A DNA stretch of 12,851 nucleotides from Acidobacteriota bacterium (GCA_021851465.1 JAJZDL010000060.1:1-12851), one strand, 5' to 3'. Counted from the stretch's first letter, positions 1 through 7,927 are shown. Program-made: numbers and translations. The notes: a model not told the origin generated them from the sequence alone.

Positions 1-1949
1 CACTGCCCACCGCGAAGCCCACCGCAAAGCCTTTCTCCGTGGAGATCGCTCCCGAGGCACAGGACCTCTGCGGACGCTTCACCGCGCGCGTCCTGCGCGG
101 GGTGAAGATTGCGCCCTCGTCGGGCCAGCTTGCGGAGTACTTCTCGCTGCTTGGAGCCAAGCCGATCTCCAACGCAGTCGATGCGTCGAACTTCGTGCTG
201 CAGGGAATGGGCCATCCCACGCACGCCTTCGACCTGGACAAGATCGACAGCGGGATCGTCGTCCGCCTCGCGCGCAAGGGAGAGAAGCTGCGCCTGCTCG
301 ACGGCAGCGAGCGCACCCTGGAAGCCGACGATCTGGTCATCGCCGACCGCACCAAGGCGCTCTCGCTGGCCGGCGTCATGGGCGGCTGGGACTCGATGAT
401 TACCGCGGTGACCAGGAACATTCTGGTCGAGGCCGCGTGGTTCGACCCGGCCAGCATCCGGCGCAGCGCGCGCCGCCACGGCCTGCACACCGACGCATCG
501 CACCGCTTTGAGCGCGGCGCGGACTTCAACGCCTGCCCCACGGCCAACGCGCTGGTGGCCAAACTCATCCTGCAATCGGGCGGAGAGGCCGAGGGCGAGC
601 TGGTCGATCTTGTCGTGCCGTCCGTCGCTGCGCGCACCACCGATCGTTCGCCGATTGGGCTCTCGGTCGGACAGGTGTGGCGTCACCTCGGCGCAACGCT
701 CGACGACAAGCAGAACCAGTCCGCGCTGACCGCCGATCTCGTCCGCCAGTACCTCATGGCCCTCGGCTGCGAGCTGGCGCAGTCGAACGCCAGCGGGCAA
801 GACTTTGCCGTGAAGCTGCCAAGCGGGCGGCTCGACCTGGAACGCGAGATCGACCTCATCGAAGAGATTGCGCGTGTCTTCGGCTATAACCGCTTCGCCA
901 ACACGCTGCCTGCGGCGCTGCCCGTCGTCGCGCACCCGCTGGCTGCGGCGGAGGCTGCGGTACGCGCGCGCCTGCTGGCGCTGGGCTACTCGGAGGCGAT
1001 CTCCAGCTCGTTTGCATCGGAGGCCGACGGCACGGCATTCCTCGCGGCGATGCAGCAAGGCAATGCAACGCTGAAAGAGAGCGCTGCGCACCGGCACGGC
1101 ACTCACGAGGGCGCACACGAAGTCATTGCGCTGGAGAATCCGCTCTCCGACGAGGCGCGGCTGCTCCGTCCATCGCTTGTGCCGGGAATGCTGGCAATGC
1201 TCGCGCACAACCTGAACCGCGACGTACGCGACGTGCGCCTCTTCGAGCAGGGATCGATCTTCACCGGCTCGCACGAGAGTGTCGTCGAATCGCACAGCCT
1301 CGCCCTCGGCCTCGTCGGCGAACTCGCCGCATCGCATCTGCACAGCGCGAAGGACGCCGCCATCTTCGAGCTTAAAGGTGTCGTCGAGTCGCTTCTCTCG
1401 CTCTTTGCTGTCTCGCCCGGCGCGCTTGGCACAAGGGCCGCCGAGCGCCTTGCGTTTTCACCCGAAACGCCCGCCTGGCTTGAGCCGGGGCGCAGCGCCA
1501 CGGCCCTGCTGGACGGCGCGCCCATCGCCTGCTTCGGCGAGCTGGCTGCCAACCAACGCGACGCGCGCAAGCTGCGTCAACCGGTCTATCTCGCCGAGCT
1601 TGACCTCGGCGCGCTCTACCGGCTGCCTCTCGTCCGTGCCACCGCCCATGAACTTTCGCGCTTCCAGGCCGTCGAGCGAGACTTTTCGATCACCTTCGCC
1701 GATGCCGTGCAGTGGCAAACCATCGCCAAGGCGATCGAGGCACTTGCGATTCCCGAACTCACGCGCGCCACCCCGGTCGAGATCTTCCGCGACGTAAAGA
1801 CCGGGGCCGCGCCAGCGGGAAAATACGCGCTGCTGCTGCGCTGCGTCTTCCAGTCCACCCAGCGGACCCTGCGCGAGGACGAGTTGACCGAGTGGTCCAG
1901 CAAACTCATCGCAACCCTCACGGCGCTGGGCGGCGCGATCCGAACCTAG
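1..1949 (+). CDS. pheT: phenylalanyl-tRNA synthetase beta subunit, 5' partial
   Basis: Beta chain of the cytoplasmic (alpha beta)2 enzyme that charges tRNA-Phe. The reading frame is open from base 3, so the gene enters from the left edge and the GTG at 39 is internal, not the start. Visible domains in order: B3/B4 editing region (about 100-640, with AGVMGGWDS and the SHRFERGAD segment), B5 domain (about 655-900, ending in LPSGRLDLEREIDLIEEIAR and FGYNRF), a catalytic-like fold (about 930-1640), and a C-terminal FDX-ACB anticodon-binding domain (about 1660-1946, starting RFQAVERDFSITF). The N-terminal tRNA-binding OB region lies mostly outside the window. No frameshift is seen. By family custom pheS should lie upstream, but that cannot be seen here. 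The next gene is convergent, so pheT ends its transcript here. Confidence 0.97.
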   Translation, partial: LPTAKPTAKPFSVEIAPEAQDLCGRFTARVLRGVKIAPSSGQLAEYFSLLGAKPISNAVDASNFVLQGMGHPTHAFDLDKIDSGIVVRLARKGEKLRLLDGSERTLEADDLVIADRTKALSLAGVMGGWDSMITAVTRNILVEAAWFDPASIRRSARRHGLHTDASHRFERGADFNACPTANALVAKLILQSGGEAEGELVDLVVPSVAARTTDRSPIGLSVGQVWRHLGATLDDKQNQSALTADLVRQYLMALGCELAQSNASGQDFAVKLPSGRLDLEREIDLIEEIARVFGYNRFANTLPAALPVVAHPLAAAEAAVRARLLALGYSEAISSSFASEADGTAFLAAMQQGNATLKESAAHRHGTHEGAHEVIALENPLSDEARLLRPSLVPGMLAMLAHNLNRDVRDVRLFEQGSIFTGSHESVVESHSLALGLVGELAASHLHSAKDAAIFELKGVVESLLSLFAVSPGALGTRAAERLAFSPETPAWLEPGRSATALLDGAPIACFGELAANQRDARKLRQPVYLAELDLGALYRLPLVRATAHELSRFQAVERDFSITFADAVQWQTIAKAIEALAIPELTRATPVEIFRDVKTGAAPAGKYALLLRCVFQSTQRTLREDELTEWSSKLIATLTALGGAIRT

Positions 1950-1990
1950 GGCCGCTACAACTCGAATGGGGCCGAACCCGCCGTTGATCG

Positions 1991-2035
1991 GTGCCAGGAC
2001 GGATATCTGGAGATTGACGCGTCGACGCTTGGCAC
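1991..2035. other. long-loop inverted repeat in the pheT / zinc-ribbon convergent gap
   Basis: GTGCCAGG at 1991-1998 can pair with CTTGGCAC at 2028-2035 (one G-U pair), with a 29-base loop that itself contains CGTCGACG. It lies between two convergent genes, where a transcription stop would be expected, but no T-run follows on either strand, so an intrinsic terminator is not supported. The gap 1950-2050 holds nothing else that I recognise. Confidence 0.2.
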
Positions 2036-2050
2036 ATTTGGAAGCACCAA

Positions 2051-2857
2051 TTATAGCGAGCGGACGATCTGGGCGGCGATGCTCTCGAAGGGGACGGCTG
2101 CGCGTTGCGGTGCGTCGCGGGCAGGATCGTAGTAGAGCAGATGGCCGCAGTTCTCGCAGGCCATCAGGGTCTGGCTGGACTCGGATTCGGGGCTGTTGTC
2201 GCGCAGGTCGTTCCAGCGCTGTGGGCGCAGCATCATCTGGCAGGCGGTACATTTCTGGTTGAGCGCCTGGGCGACGGCAGTGCCCTTGGCGCGAGCGATG
2301 CGGTCGTAGATGGCGAGTGAGGCCTCGCCGGTAGGGCTTTGGGCGATCTGGGCGCGTAGGGCGGCGCGACGGCCATCGACCTCGGCGAGAGAGACTCGAT
2401 CGCGCGCGACGGCCTGCGTGGCGCGAGCGCTCTCCTTATCGAGCGTTACGGTGGCCCCGGCGACGGCCTGGTCGGCGAGCGTGCGCTGCACCTCCAGAGC
2501 TTCGGCGCGCTCCATGCTCTCCAGTTCGGCGTCTTCCAGGCGGTTGATCTCGGCGCGGGCGAATACGGCCTCGTGCTCCAGCGAGGTGACTTGAATGGCG
2601 GTGGTGGCCGCGTCGATCTTCTTCTGGATGCGCACGATCTTCTGGCGCAGGTCGGCGATGTCGGACTCGATGCGGCGGCGCAGGGCCTCTTCCTTGACGA
2701 TCAGATCCAGCACGACGGCGCGCTGGCCCACAGCGGCCTTTGCCTTCGTGTCGAGCGCGGCGACCTGACGGGGCAGCGCGGCGATCTGGTCGCGCAGGCG
2801 CTTGGCTTCTATGTCGTACGCCTGCAGGTCGATGAGCCTGGCGAGGTCTGGATGCAT
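2051..2857 (-). CDS. coiled-coil protein with C-terminal C4 zinc ribbon (CT398/DUF164-like)
   Basis: A 268-residue cytoplasmic protein without signal peptide. Residues about 5-175 are a long charged helical region with heptad-like spacing, expected to form a coiled-coil hairpin. The end carries two Cys pairs, CTAC (C203, C206) and CENC (C234, C237), separated by 27 residues, followed by GHLLYYD. This is the layout of the C4-type zinc ribbon family (COG1579, CT398-like), thought to act in nucleic-acid or protein contacts; the function is not established. The frame is open upstream to 3181, but the ATG at 2857 is chosen because GAGAGG (complement of 2864-2869) stands six bases before it and because the MHPDL.RLIDLQ..D start is typical of the family, whereas the upstream extension looks like untranslated sequence. 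It is convergent with pheT and divergent from the regulator. Confidence 0.88.
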   Translation of the reverse strand: MHPDLARLIDLQAYDIEAKRLRDQIAALPRQVAALDTKAKAAVGQRAVVLDLIVKEEALRRRIESDIADLRQKIVRIQKKIDAATTAIQVTSLEHEAVFARAEINRLEDAELESMERAEALEVQRTLADQAVAGATVTLDKESARATQAVARDRVSLAEVDGRRAALRAQIAQSPTGEASLAIYDRIARAKGTAVAQALNQKCTACQMMLRPQRWNDLRDNSPESESSQTLMACENCGHLLYYDPARDAPQRAAVPFESIAAQIVRSL

Positions 2858-3097
2858 GGAGTGCCTCTCGGTTCCCGCTGCCGGTGCCAGAGGTGCATGG
2901 CGCGGAGGGCGGAAAAGATCGAGTCTAGCACGCGGTGGCACGATCGTTCGCGGCAAGCGAGGCGACAGGCCGAGAGAGGGTGGCGAGAAGGTCCCGTTTT
3001 GGCGTCGCCATGCGCGCCCAGGGGTTACCAAGGTTTGGCTTTGTTGCTTACCATTTAGGGAGATCGTTTGCGATTTGAGCGAATCTAATGATTGTAA

Positions 3098-3111
3098 GCG
3101 GAGTACTCTGC
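3098..3111. promoter_or_regulatory. possible operator palindrome
   Basis: GAGTACTC (3101-3108) is a perfect 8-base palindrome in the AT-rich part of the divergent region, about 150 bases before the regulator start. Palindromes of this length occur by chance, and no binding protein is implied by the sequence. Confidence 0.15.
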
Positions 3112-3240
3112 TTAATAGTTCCAGAATTGCATCCGTTGGTTCAGTTGCAAGTGTTTCAAGTGTACTTTTGTTCCACTTCACGATTTGCTTCCGGTTTTGC
3201 GGCCCACCTCCCTGGGCTTCAGTCTGTGTGCTGCCCGCAC

Positions 3241-3246
3241 AAGGGG
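3241..3246 (+). promoter_or_regulatory. ribosome binding site fixing the TTG start of the regulator
   Basis: AAGGGG stands seven bases before the TTG at 3254. It decides the start: the other in-frame TTG at 3185 has no comparable site, and starting at 3254 puts LAPIKLLLVDDD at the N-terminus, as normal for a receiver domain. Confidence 0.7.
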
Positions 3247-3253
3247 TATATCC

Positions 3254-4189
3254 TTGGCACCCATCAAACTATTGCTCGTCGACGACGATGAAACAGTCCT
3301 GACCGGACTGGAAACCGTCCTTGGCGCGCATGAGTTTGAGATCGTAACCGCATCCAATGCGGTGGAGGCATTGCAGCACATCGCAAGCCAGAGCTTTGAT
3401 GTGGTGCTGAGCGACCTGCACATGCCGGGCGACGGCGACGGCCTGACCGTAGTCAGCGCGATGCGCCATACCAACCCGAAGGCCGTGACCCTGCTACTGA
3501 GTGCGAACCCCGACATGACACAGGCCACCGCAGCCATTCTGCGCCAGGTGGACGAGGTCGTCCTGAAGCCGGTGAACGCGGGGCTGATCCTGGGTGTGAT
3601 CCAACAGCGGCTGGCCCAGGACGTGCCGCCGCCGCGCAGCCAGACAGTCGAGGCGGCCGCGACCGTGCTGGAACGCGAGAGTGCTTCGATCTCCCAGGAG
3701 TGGCTGGAAAAGATGAACGCGACGGGCGGACTGACGGCGGCGCCAATCACGCTGGAAGAGCAGAGCGAGCATCTGCCGGACGCGCTGCGCGAGATCGTTT
3801 ATCGCCTGCGCTATCCGCAGCCCCTGGGATCGATGACGCTCTTCTCCATGGCCGCACTACAGCATGGAGCACGGCGGCGCAGGCAGGGCTTTCCCGCTCC
3901 GCTGCTGGTGGAGGAGGCGCGAGCGCTACAGGTGGTGCTCTTCCAGGCGGTGCAGCGCAACATCGAGCGGATTGGCATCGGCCAGTTTCCCGGCACCCTC
4001 ATGGTGATTGCCGACGAGGTAAATGCGCAACTGCTGCAAAGCCTTGCGGGGTACGAAAATGAGAAGCTCGCCGCCTTCTCGCAGGCTGCGATCCCGGCGC
4101 AGGGCCGGGAGAAGGCGGAACACGAGAGAAACCGGGGACCGGAGCGTACGGCATCCTCGGTTCGCATGCCCAAGACCTCCGTTTTTTGA
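3254..4189 (+). CDS. response regulator with receiver and RsbRD_N-like output domain
   Basis: A 311-residue two-domain regulator. Residues 4-120 form a receiver domain: acidic pocket D10-D12, phospho-acceptor D54 (in SDLHMPG), S83 at the Thr/Ser switch position and K105 in VVLKPVN. Residues about 130-260 are mostly helical and hold the HGARRRRQGF segment (H204) followed by LLVEEARALQVVLFQAVQRN, resembling the N-terminal domain of RsbRD-type RsbT co-antagonists (family recall, not searched). The C-terminal 45 residues are charged and probably disordered. There is no DNA-binding or enzymatic output domain, so action by protein contact, perhaps in a partner-switching stress pathway, is inferred. 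No histidine kinase is nearby, so it is an orphan regulator. Start is TTG, supported by AAGGGG at 3241. Confidence 0.85.
   Translation: MAPIKLLLVDDDETVLTGLETVLGAHEFEIVTASNAVEALQHIASQSFDVVLSDLHMPGDGDGLTVVSAMRHTNPKAVTLLLSANPDMTQATAAILRQVDEVVLKPVNAGLILGVIQQRLAQDVPPPRSQTVEAAATVLERESASISQEWLEKMNATGGLTAAPITLEEQSEHLPDALREIVYRLRYPQPLGSMTLFSMAALQHGARRRRQGFPAPLLVEEARALQVVLFQAVQRNIERIGIGQFPGTLMVIADEVNAQLLQSLAGYENEKLAAFSQAAIPAQGREKAEHERNRGPERTASSVRMPKTSVF
4140..4187 (+). terminator. possible intrinsic terminator overlapping the regulator 3' end
   Basis: CGGAG (4140-4144) pairs with CTCCG (4177-4181), enclosing a second stem GGCAT (4150-4154) with ATGCC (4166-4170), and six T (4182-4187) follow at once, the last being the first base of the TGA stop. 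The layout is that of a two-tier hairpin plus T-run. The stems are short and lie inside coding sequence, so this remains a moderate call. Confidence 0.4.
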
Positions 4190-4270
4190 GCACTGCTGGA
4201 ATCTGCGAGATGCACCTGACGCTGCGCGGGGAGGCACCTGTCGCGGGAGAGTGCACAAGAGGGTTATGGC

Positions 4271-4293
4271 TCTCTCGACACCGGTTCGAGAGA
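4271..4293. repeat. 8-base perfect inverted repeat (hairpin)
   Basis: TCTCTCGA (4271-4278) and TCGAGAGA (4286-4293) are perfect complements around a seven-base spacer CACCGGT. It could be an RNA hairpin or a dimer-binding DNA site. There is no T-run after it, so it is not an intrinsic terminator. Confidence 0.5.
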
Positions 4294-4477
4294 AGGTGGG
4301 ATCATGCGAGCGATTGCACCACGGGTTCTCTGCCCCCTTCGTAGGGCCGATAATCGCCCCATAAAGCGCCATATCCCGCTGGATGGATCGCGCACAAGCT
4401 GCAACTTCCGCCTTGTATAAGTAGGCGACGAGCTACCCCTTCGCTCGCGTAGCGCATCTTATTCCGACAGAAACCGT

Positions 4478-4509
4478 ATCCTGAGAATAGAAGTATCCGC
4501 ACTCAGGGT
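4478..4509 (+). repeat. leader hairpin before the DUF2934 gene
   Basis: ATCCTGAG (4478-4485) pairs with CTCAGGGT (4502-4509) with one G-U pair and a 16-base loop. The perfect core is CCTGAG/CTCAGG. It ends 13 bases before the AAGGAG ribosome binding site (4523-4528), so it could sit in the 5' leader of the transcript. Confidence 0.35.
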
Positions 4510-4535
4510 GTGGGCATGTGTGAAGGAGACCTGGC

Positions 4536-4811
4536 ATGGCAGAGAAAGTGAAGAAAGAAAAAGCCCCCGCAACGCCAAGGACAACAAAAGCTGCGGTCAA
4601 CAAGACAGTGGTGACGAAGGTAGCGGATACCGCGCCTCTGGCAGCAAAGGCACCATCGCCGATAGCGAAGGTGCCAATTCTGACAGCGCGGAAGCCTTCG
4701 CACGAAGAGATCGCGCGGCTTGCGTACCAGTTCTGGATCGACCGCGGCCGCGAAACCGGTCGACACGAGGAGGATTGGTTGCGCGCCGAACGGGAGTTGA
4801 AGAAAGCGTGA
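4536..4811 (+). CDS. DUF2934 domain protein with basic N-terminal tail
   Basis: A 91-residue soluble protein. Residues 1-50 are a Lys/Ala/Pro/Thr-rich low-complexity tail, resembling histone-H1-like tails; residues about 54-90 match the DUF2934 pattern, HEEIARLAYQFWIDRGR followed by HEEDWLRAEREL. DUF2934 is a short helical domain of unknown function, common in Acidobacteriota and Proteobacteria. Nucleic-acid contact through the basic tail is an inference only. The ATG has a strong GAAGGAG site seven bases upstream. Its stop codon overlaps the GTG of the next gene (GTGA at 4808-4811), which suggests translational coupling. Confidence 0.85.
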   Translation: MAEKVKKEKAPATPRTTKAAVNKTVVTKVADTAPLAAKAPSPIAKVPILTARKPSHEEIARLAYQFWIDRGRETGRHEEDWLRAERELKKA

Positions 4812-5086
4812 AACGTATTCTGGGCAGAACGATGGCAGGGCTGATCGTGGCGCTCGTCGTCCTTTATGTGTGCGACTGGGCGGTTTGGCAGGTACGGGTG
4901 GTGAGGGGCGGTGGAATGGGCTCGGTCACAATGAGCAGCATCGTCGTGATGCCGCTCAAGGACAACAAGGAGGAGTACGACTGGGGCGGCACGGAGAGCG
5001 TGAGTTGCAGCCGCTCGCTCTTTCCCCAGGCTGGTGACGATGCGTGCTGGTGGTTGCGGCGGCATCCTGTGGTCTACGAGCGGTAA
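4808..5086 (+). CDS. small single-pass membrane protein, unknown function
   Basis: A 92-residue protein starting at the GTG that overlaps the stop of the DUF2934 gene by GTGA. The frame is open much further upstream (to 4508), but that part merely shadows the DUF2934 gene. Residues 9-29 form one hydrophobic segment (MAGLIVALVVLYVCDWAVW), preceded by Lys/Arg residues, so the tail should face outside. The C-terminal part has C67 and C80, which could form a disulfide, in SCSRSLFPQAG and ACWWLRRHP. The run of aromatic and fixed-looking residues suggests a conserved family, which I recall only as hypothetical proteins of Acidobacteriota. Convergent with the pectate lyase gene, 61 bases away; no clear terminator lies in that gap. 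Confidence 0.75.
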   Translation: MKRILGRTMAGLIVALVVLYVCDWAVWQVRVVRGGGMGSVTMSSIVVMPLKDNKEEYDWGGTESVSCSRSLFPQAGDDACWWLRRHPVVYER

Positions 5087-5147
5087 AGCAGTGGGTAAAG
5101 GTGGGCAAAGCGGTTCACTTCACGGCTCGCAATGTAGAGCATGCGCA

Positions 5148-6461
5148 CTATCGCGTATCCCATACAGCGTAGGCGTCAATGGCACGTTGCGCTCCCGCGC
5201 TGTACCAGGCATACCCGTTGCGCCGTTCCAACGTGAGTTCGTTGACGTTGTCGTGGATGTTCTTGTCGCGGTCGCCGAAGATGGGCTTTCCGGTGGTGAG
5301 GCTTAGGTAACGCGGCCAGATGGGGCCTGCACCGGCCTGCGCGACGAGGTGGCGACCGCCCTCTGTTCCGCGTCCCCCGACCCACTCCTTCCCGTAGATT
5401 GCGGTGGATTTCAGGTATGCGACCCCATCGCTCACAGCCGCTACTACGGCTTTGCTTGGATGGGGCAGTGACATCAGATAGAGCAGCACGTCGGCACTCT
5501 CCCCGGTTGCAATCGCAGCCGGCTCGAAGTTGCGCCCGGAGACCGGTGCCAGCGTGAGTGCGTCGTGCTGCTGCGCCCAGAGTGTGCGCTTGCCGTGGAT
5601 GACGATCTGTGTTGCGAGAATGCATTGCAGAGCGCGGGCGGCAGCGGCCTCAGCCTGGCGACGGAGTTCGGTGGGGACGAAGGCGTAGTCGCCGCTGCCG
5701 CTGGCGGCGGCAGTCAGTACAGCGGCGGCCTCAGTCACCGCGTTGTCGTTGAAGGTGATGGCGTCGTGGTAGCCGCCCTCGATCGGCCACACCTGTGGCC
5801 AGCCGCCGTTAGGAAACTGAGCTGCCAGCAGATAGCGAATACCGCGAATGTAGCTGGCGCGATAGACATCGCCCGCAGCTCCCGGGGTGCCCGCAGAGAG
5901 CAACGCAAGAAAGTGGATCTGTGTGTTGGTCGCGTCGTTGTCCAACGTGCTGACGTAGTTCCAGTCTGGATCGCGCGGTGTGTCAAAGTCATCCGGGCCG
6001 AGGTACCGCGATAGATTGTTGGTCGCGTAGCTCTGGCCGCGGAGACGCGCCGTGGTGGCCATGTCTAGGTTCTTCGACCAACCGCCGCCAGGGGTCTGGA
6101 AGCTGACAACTACGTCTCCGATGTGGCGCGCCTCGGCGGTGGTGTACCACACAGGGTCGCGGTCGAGGGGGATGCTACGCGCGTCGAACTGCTCCTTTGG
6201 CAGCGGTGGAATGGCTGCAAGGCCCTTGCGCTCCGCGGCCAGTGCGGCGCGGTCGCGCATCTCCTGCCGTTGCGAGCGTTCGAGGTAGGCCGTCCACGCG
6301 GCGCGTTGCGATGCAGGCAGTTTGGCGATGCGCGTTGCGGTGAGCGAGGGCGCAGGCTGGCTGACCCCGACGATAGTTGCTTGCAGTTGCAACGGAACAG
6401 CAAGCGCGAGGCCGATCGAAAGTACGGGCATAAGGCCAACGCAGTGGAGACGATTGCACAT
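5148..6461 (-). CDS. pelA: secreted pectate lyase, polysaccharide lyase family 10
   Basis: A 437-residue secreted enzyme expected to cleave polygalacturonate by beta-elimination. Residues 1-28 are a Sec signal peptide (hydrophobic run MPVLSIGLALAVPLQLQA, likely cut after A28). A region of about 75 residues rich in Arg/Ala/Gln follows, then the PL10 toroid: FQTPGGGWSKN, TLDNDAT (172-178), QFPNGGWPQVWP (215-226), YHDAITFND (about 231-239), GRNFEPAAI, IYGKEWVG and GPIWPRYLSLTTGKPIFGDR (from 379), whose Arg-Tyr aligns by recall with the Arg region of the PL10 active site. The ATG at 6461 is preferred to the TTG two codons earlier. The gene begins 14 bases after cca ends and may share its transcript, an unusual pairing. 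No SusC/SusD-like transporter or other pectinase is nearby. Confidence 0.88.
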   Translation of the reverse strand: MCNRLHCVGLMPVLSIGLALAVPLQLQATIVGVSQPAPSLTATRIAKLPASQRAAWTAYLERSQRQEMRDRAALAAERKGLAAIPPLPKEQFDARSIPLDRDPVWYTTAEARHIGDVVVSFQTPGGGWSKNLDMATTARLRGQSYATNNLSRYLGPDDFDTPRDPDWNYVSTLDNDATNTQIHFLALLSAGTPGAAGDVYRASYIRGIRYLLAAQFPNGGWPQVWPIEGGYHDAITFNDNAVTEAAAVLTAAASGSGDYAFVPTELRRQAEAAAARALQCILATQIVIHGKRTLWAQQHDALTLAPVSGRNFEPAAIATGESADVLLYLMSLPHPSKAVVAAVSDGVAYLKSTAIYGKEWVGGRGTEGGRHLVAQAGAGPIWPRYLSLTTGKPIFGDRDKNIHDNVNELTLERRNGYAWYSAGAQRAIDAYAVWDTR

Positions 6462-6475
6462 AGCCAAATACTCTA

Positions 6476-7927
6476 CTACTGTCGCCGTAGGCTCGGCGAG
6501 TCCTGCTGCGGCTCCGGCGAGTTGGAGGGCAACGAAAACCGCTCCCGAACCAGTGCCAAGGCCTGTTCGCGGGTCGTCGCGGTTCCTTCAAGCTGGGCGT
6601 CCTCGGCCAGCGCCAGCATGGGCTTGAACTGCGGCGACGGGCGGTATCCGGCGGCGATCAGGTCGCGTCCGGTGACGAGCGGAGCAGGACGGAGTTCAGC
6701 GGCAGGCTCGGCCTCATACTGCGCGCGGGCGAAGTCGTAGCAGGTGAGGTCGCCGTGTGCGGAACTGGCATCGAGGCGGTGCAGGGCGAGGTGCTCGTCG
6801 AAGCGCGGCAGACGGAGGAAGCGCTTCAGGGTGGACTGCTTCATCTGTAGGATGTCGCCGAAGCGCATGTGATTCCACACCAATGCAACGACCTGCGCGG
6901 TGTCGTCGTTGGAGAAGCGCAGGCGGGCAAGGATGATCTCGGCGATACGGACTCCGACTTCGACGTGGCCGTTGAAGCGGATGCGGTCCGGCCTTTCATT
7001 GCTGCCGGGAGCTGCCGGTTTGGGCGGTTGAAAGGTGGCGGGCTTGCCGATGTCGTGCAGCAGCACTCCCCAGGCGAGGGTGGCTGGGCAAGCGGGCGGG
7101 AGCCGCTCCAGCATCAGCATGGTGTGCGTCCAGACATCGCCCTCAGGGTGAAACTCCGGCGGCTGGGCGACGCCGCGCAGACGGACGACCTCGGAGAGGA
7201 CCTGTGCCAGCAGGCCGAGATCGTAGAGCAACTCGAAGCCGCGGCGCGCGCCTCCCTCGGTGAGGATGCGTGTCAGCTCATCGCGGATGCGCTCGGCGGA
7301 GACCTGTTGGATTTCGGCGGCGCGATGGCGGATGGCGGCGGAGGTTGCCGGGTCGATCGCAAAGTCCAGCCGCGCGGCGAAGCGGACGGCGCGCACCATG
7401 CGCAGCTTGTCCTCGGCGAAGCGCAGGCTGGGGTTGCCGATGGCGCGGACGACGCAGGCGGCGAGGTCATCGCGACCGTTGACGAAGTCGAGTGTAGCTG
7501 CGGCGAGGTCGCCCGTGGCCTCATATCCGAGGGGATCGAGCAGCATTCCGTTGATGGTGAAGTCGCGGCGCAGAACGTCCTCGCGCGCGTCGGCGGAGAA
7601 GCGGACGGCGTCGGGGCGGCGGCCATCGGAGTAGGCGCCGTCGTTGCGAAAGGTGGCGACCTCGGTGGCAACTACGGCATCGCCGATCATCTGGCAGACC
7701 AGCACGACGCCGAAGTGCGCGCCGACTGTGAAGGTCTTCGGAAAGTGCGCGACAATCTCGTCCGGCCTGGCGGAAGTGGCAACGTCGTAATCCTTGGGCG
7801 TGGCGTCGAGCAGCAGGTCGCGCACGCAGCCGCCGGCGAAGAATGCCTGGTGCCCCGCCCTGCGCAGCGCCCGCACGATGGCCAGTGCGGCGCGGTACTG
7901 CGGTTCGCGGTGGAGTTCGCCCTGCAT
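6476..7927 (-). CDS. cca: CCA tRNA nucleotidyltransferase / poly(A) polymerase family with HD domain
   Basis: A 483-residue class II nucleotidyltransferase that adds or repairs the 3' CCA end of tRNA. Seen: GGCVRD (32-37), metal-binding KDYDVAT with D46 and D48, RRDFTINGM (120-128), EDKLRMVRAVRFAARLDF (172-189), then an HD phosphohydrolase domain with HDIGKP (291-296), and the C-terminal PLVTGRDLIAAGYRPSP. CCA-adding, A-adding and poly(A) polymerase activities share this layout and cannot be separated by eye; no second nucleotidyltransferase is in the window. The ATG at 7927 lies 20 bases from the divergent tsaD ATG and has no spaced ribosome binding site (AGGGAC ends right at the ATG); a -10-like TATCAT lies where a leaderless transcript would need it. 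Confidence 0.93.
   Translation of the reverse strand: MQGELHREPQYRAALAIVRALRRAGHQAFFAGGCVRDLLLDATPKDYDVATSARPDEIVAHFPKTFTVGAHFGVVLVCQMIGDAVVATEVATFRNDGAYSDGRRPDAVRFSADAREDVLRRDFTINGMLLDPLGYEATGDLAAATLDFVNGRDDLAACVVRAIGNPSLRFAEDKLRMVRAVRFAARLDFAIDPATSAAIRHRAAEIQQVSAERIRDELTRILTEGGARRGFELLYDLGLLAQVLSEVVRLRGVAQPPEFHPEGDVWTHTMLMLERLPPACPATLAWGVLLHDIGKPATFQPPKPAAPGSNERPDRIRFNGHVEVGVRIAEIILARLRFSNDDTAQVVALVWNHMRFGDILQMKQSTLKRFLRLPRFDEHLALHRLDASSAHGDLTCYDFARAQYEAEPAAELRPAPLVTGRDLIAAGYRPSPQFKPMLALAEDAQLEGTATTREQALALVRERFSLPSNSPEPQQDSPSLRRQ

Larger units (their letters stand above)
2858..3253. other. 396-base divergent intergenic region
   Basis: This stretch separates the start of the zinc-ribbon gene (-) from the TTG start of the regulator (+) and should hold promoters for both. 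The left third is GC-rich like coding DNA; from about 3030 to 3200 it becomes clearly AT-richer, as promoter DNA does. I could not find a -35/-10 pair with good spacing on either strand. A palindrome GAGTACTC lies at 3101-3108, flanked by GC on both sides (3098-3111 imperfectly), and could be an operator. No RNA gene or small gene is recognised here. Confidence 0.5.
4190..4535. other. 346-base intergenic region before the DUF2934 gene
   Basis: No gene is recognised between the regulator and the DUF2934 gene. It contains two hairpin-forming repeats (4271-4293 and 4478-4509, listed separately), a TATAAG at 4416-4421 without a matching -35, and the ribosome binding site of the next gene (GAAGGAG, 4522-4528). 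Short open frames on both strands here lack family features. I looked for a tRNA around the GGTTCGAG at 4283 and found no cloverleaf. Confidence 0.5.

Noticed and set aside
2858..3181. N-terminal extension of the zinc-ribbon protein
   Set aside because: The added 108 residues look like translated non-coding DNA, and a good ribosome binding site precedes the ATG at 2857.
4261..4335. Possible tRNA around GGTTCGAG
   Set aside because: No acceptor stem, D-arm or anticodon arm can be drawn around it; the sequence is part of an 8-base hairpin.
4508..4807. Upstream extension of the small membrane protein frame
   Set aside because: It is the out-of-frame shadow of the DUF2934 gene; the GTG at 4808 with stop-start overlap fits better.
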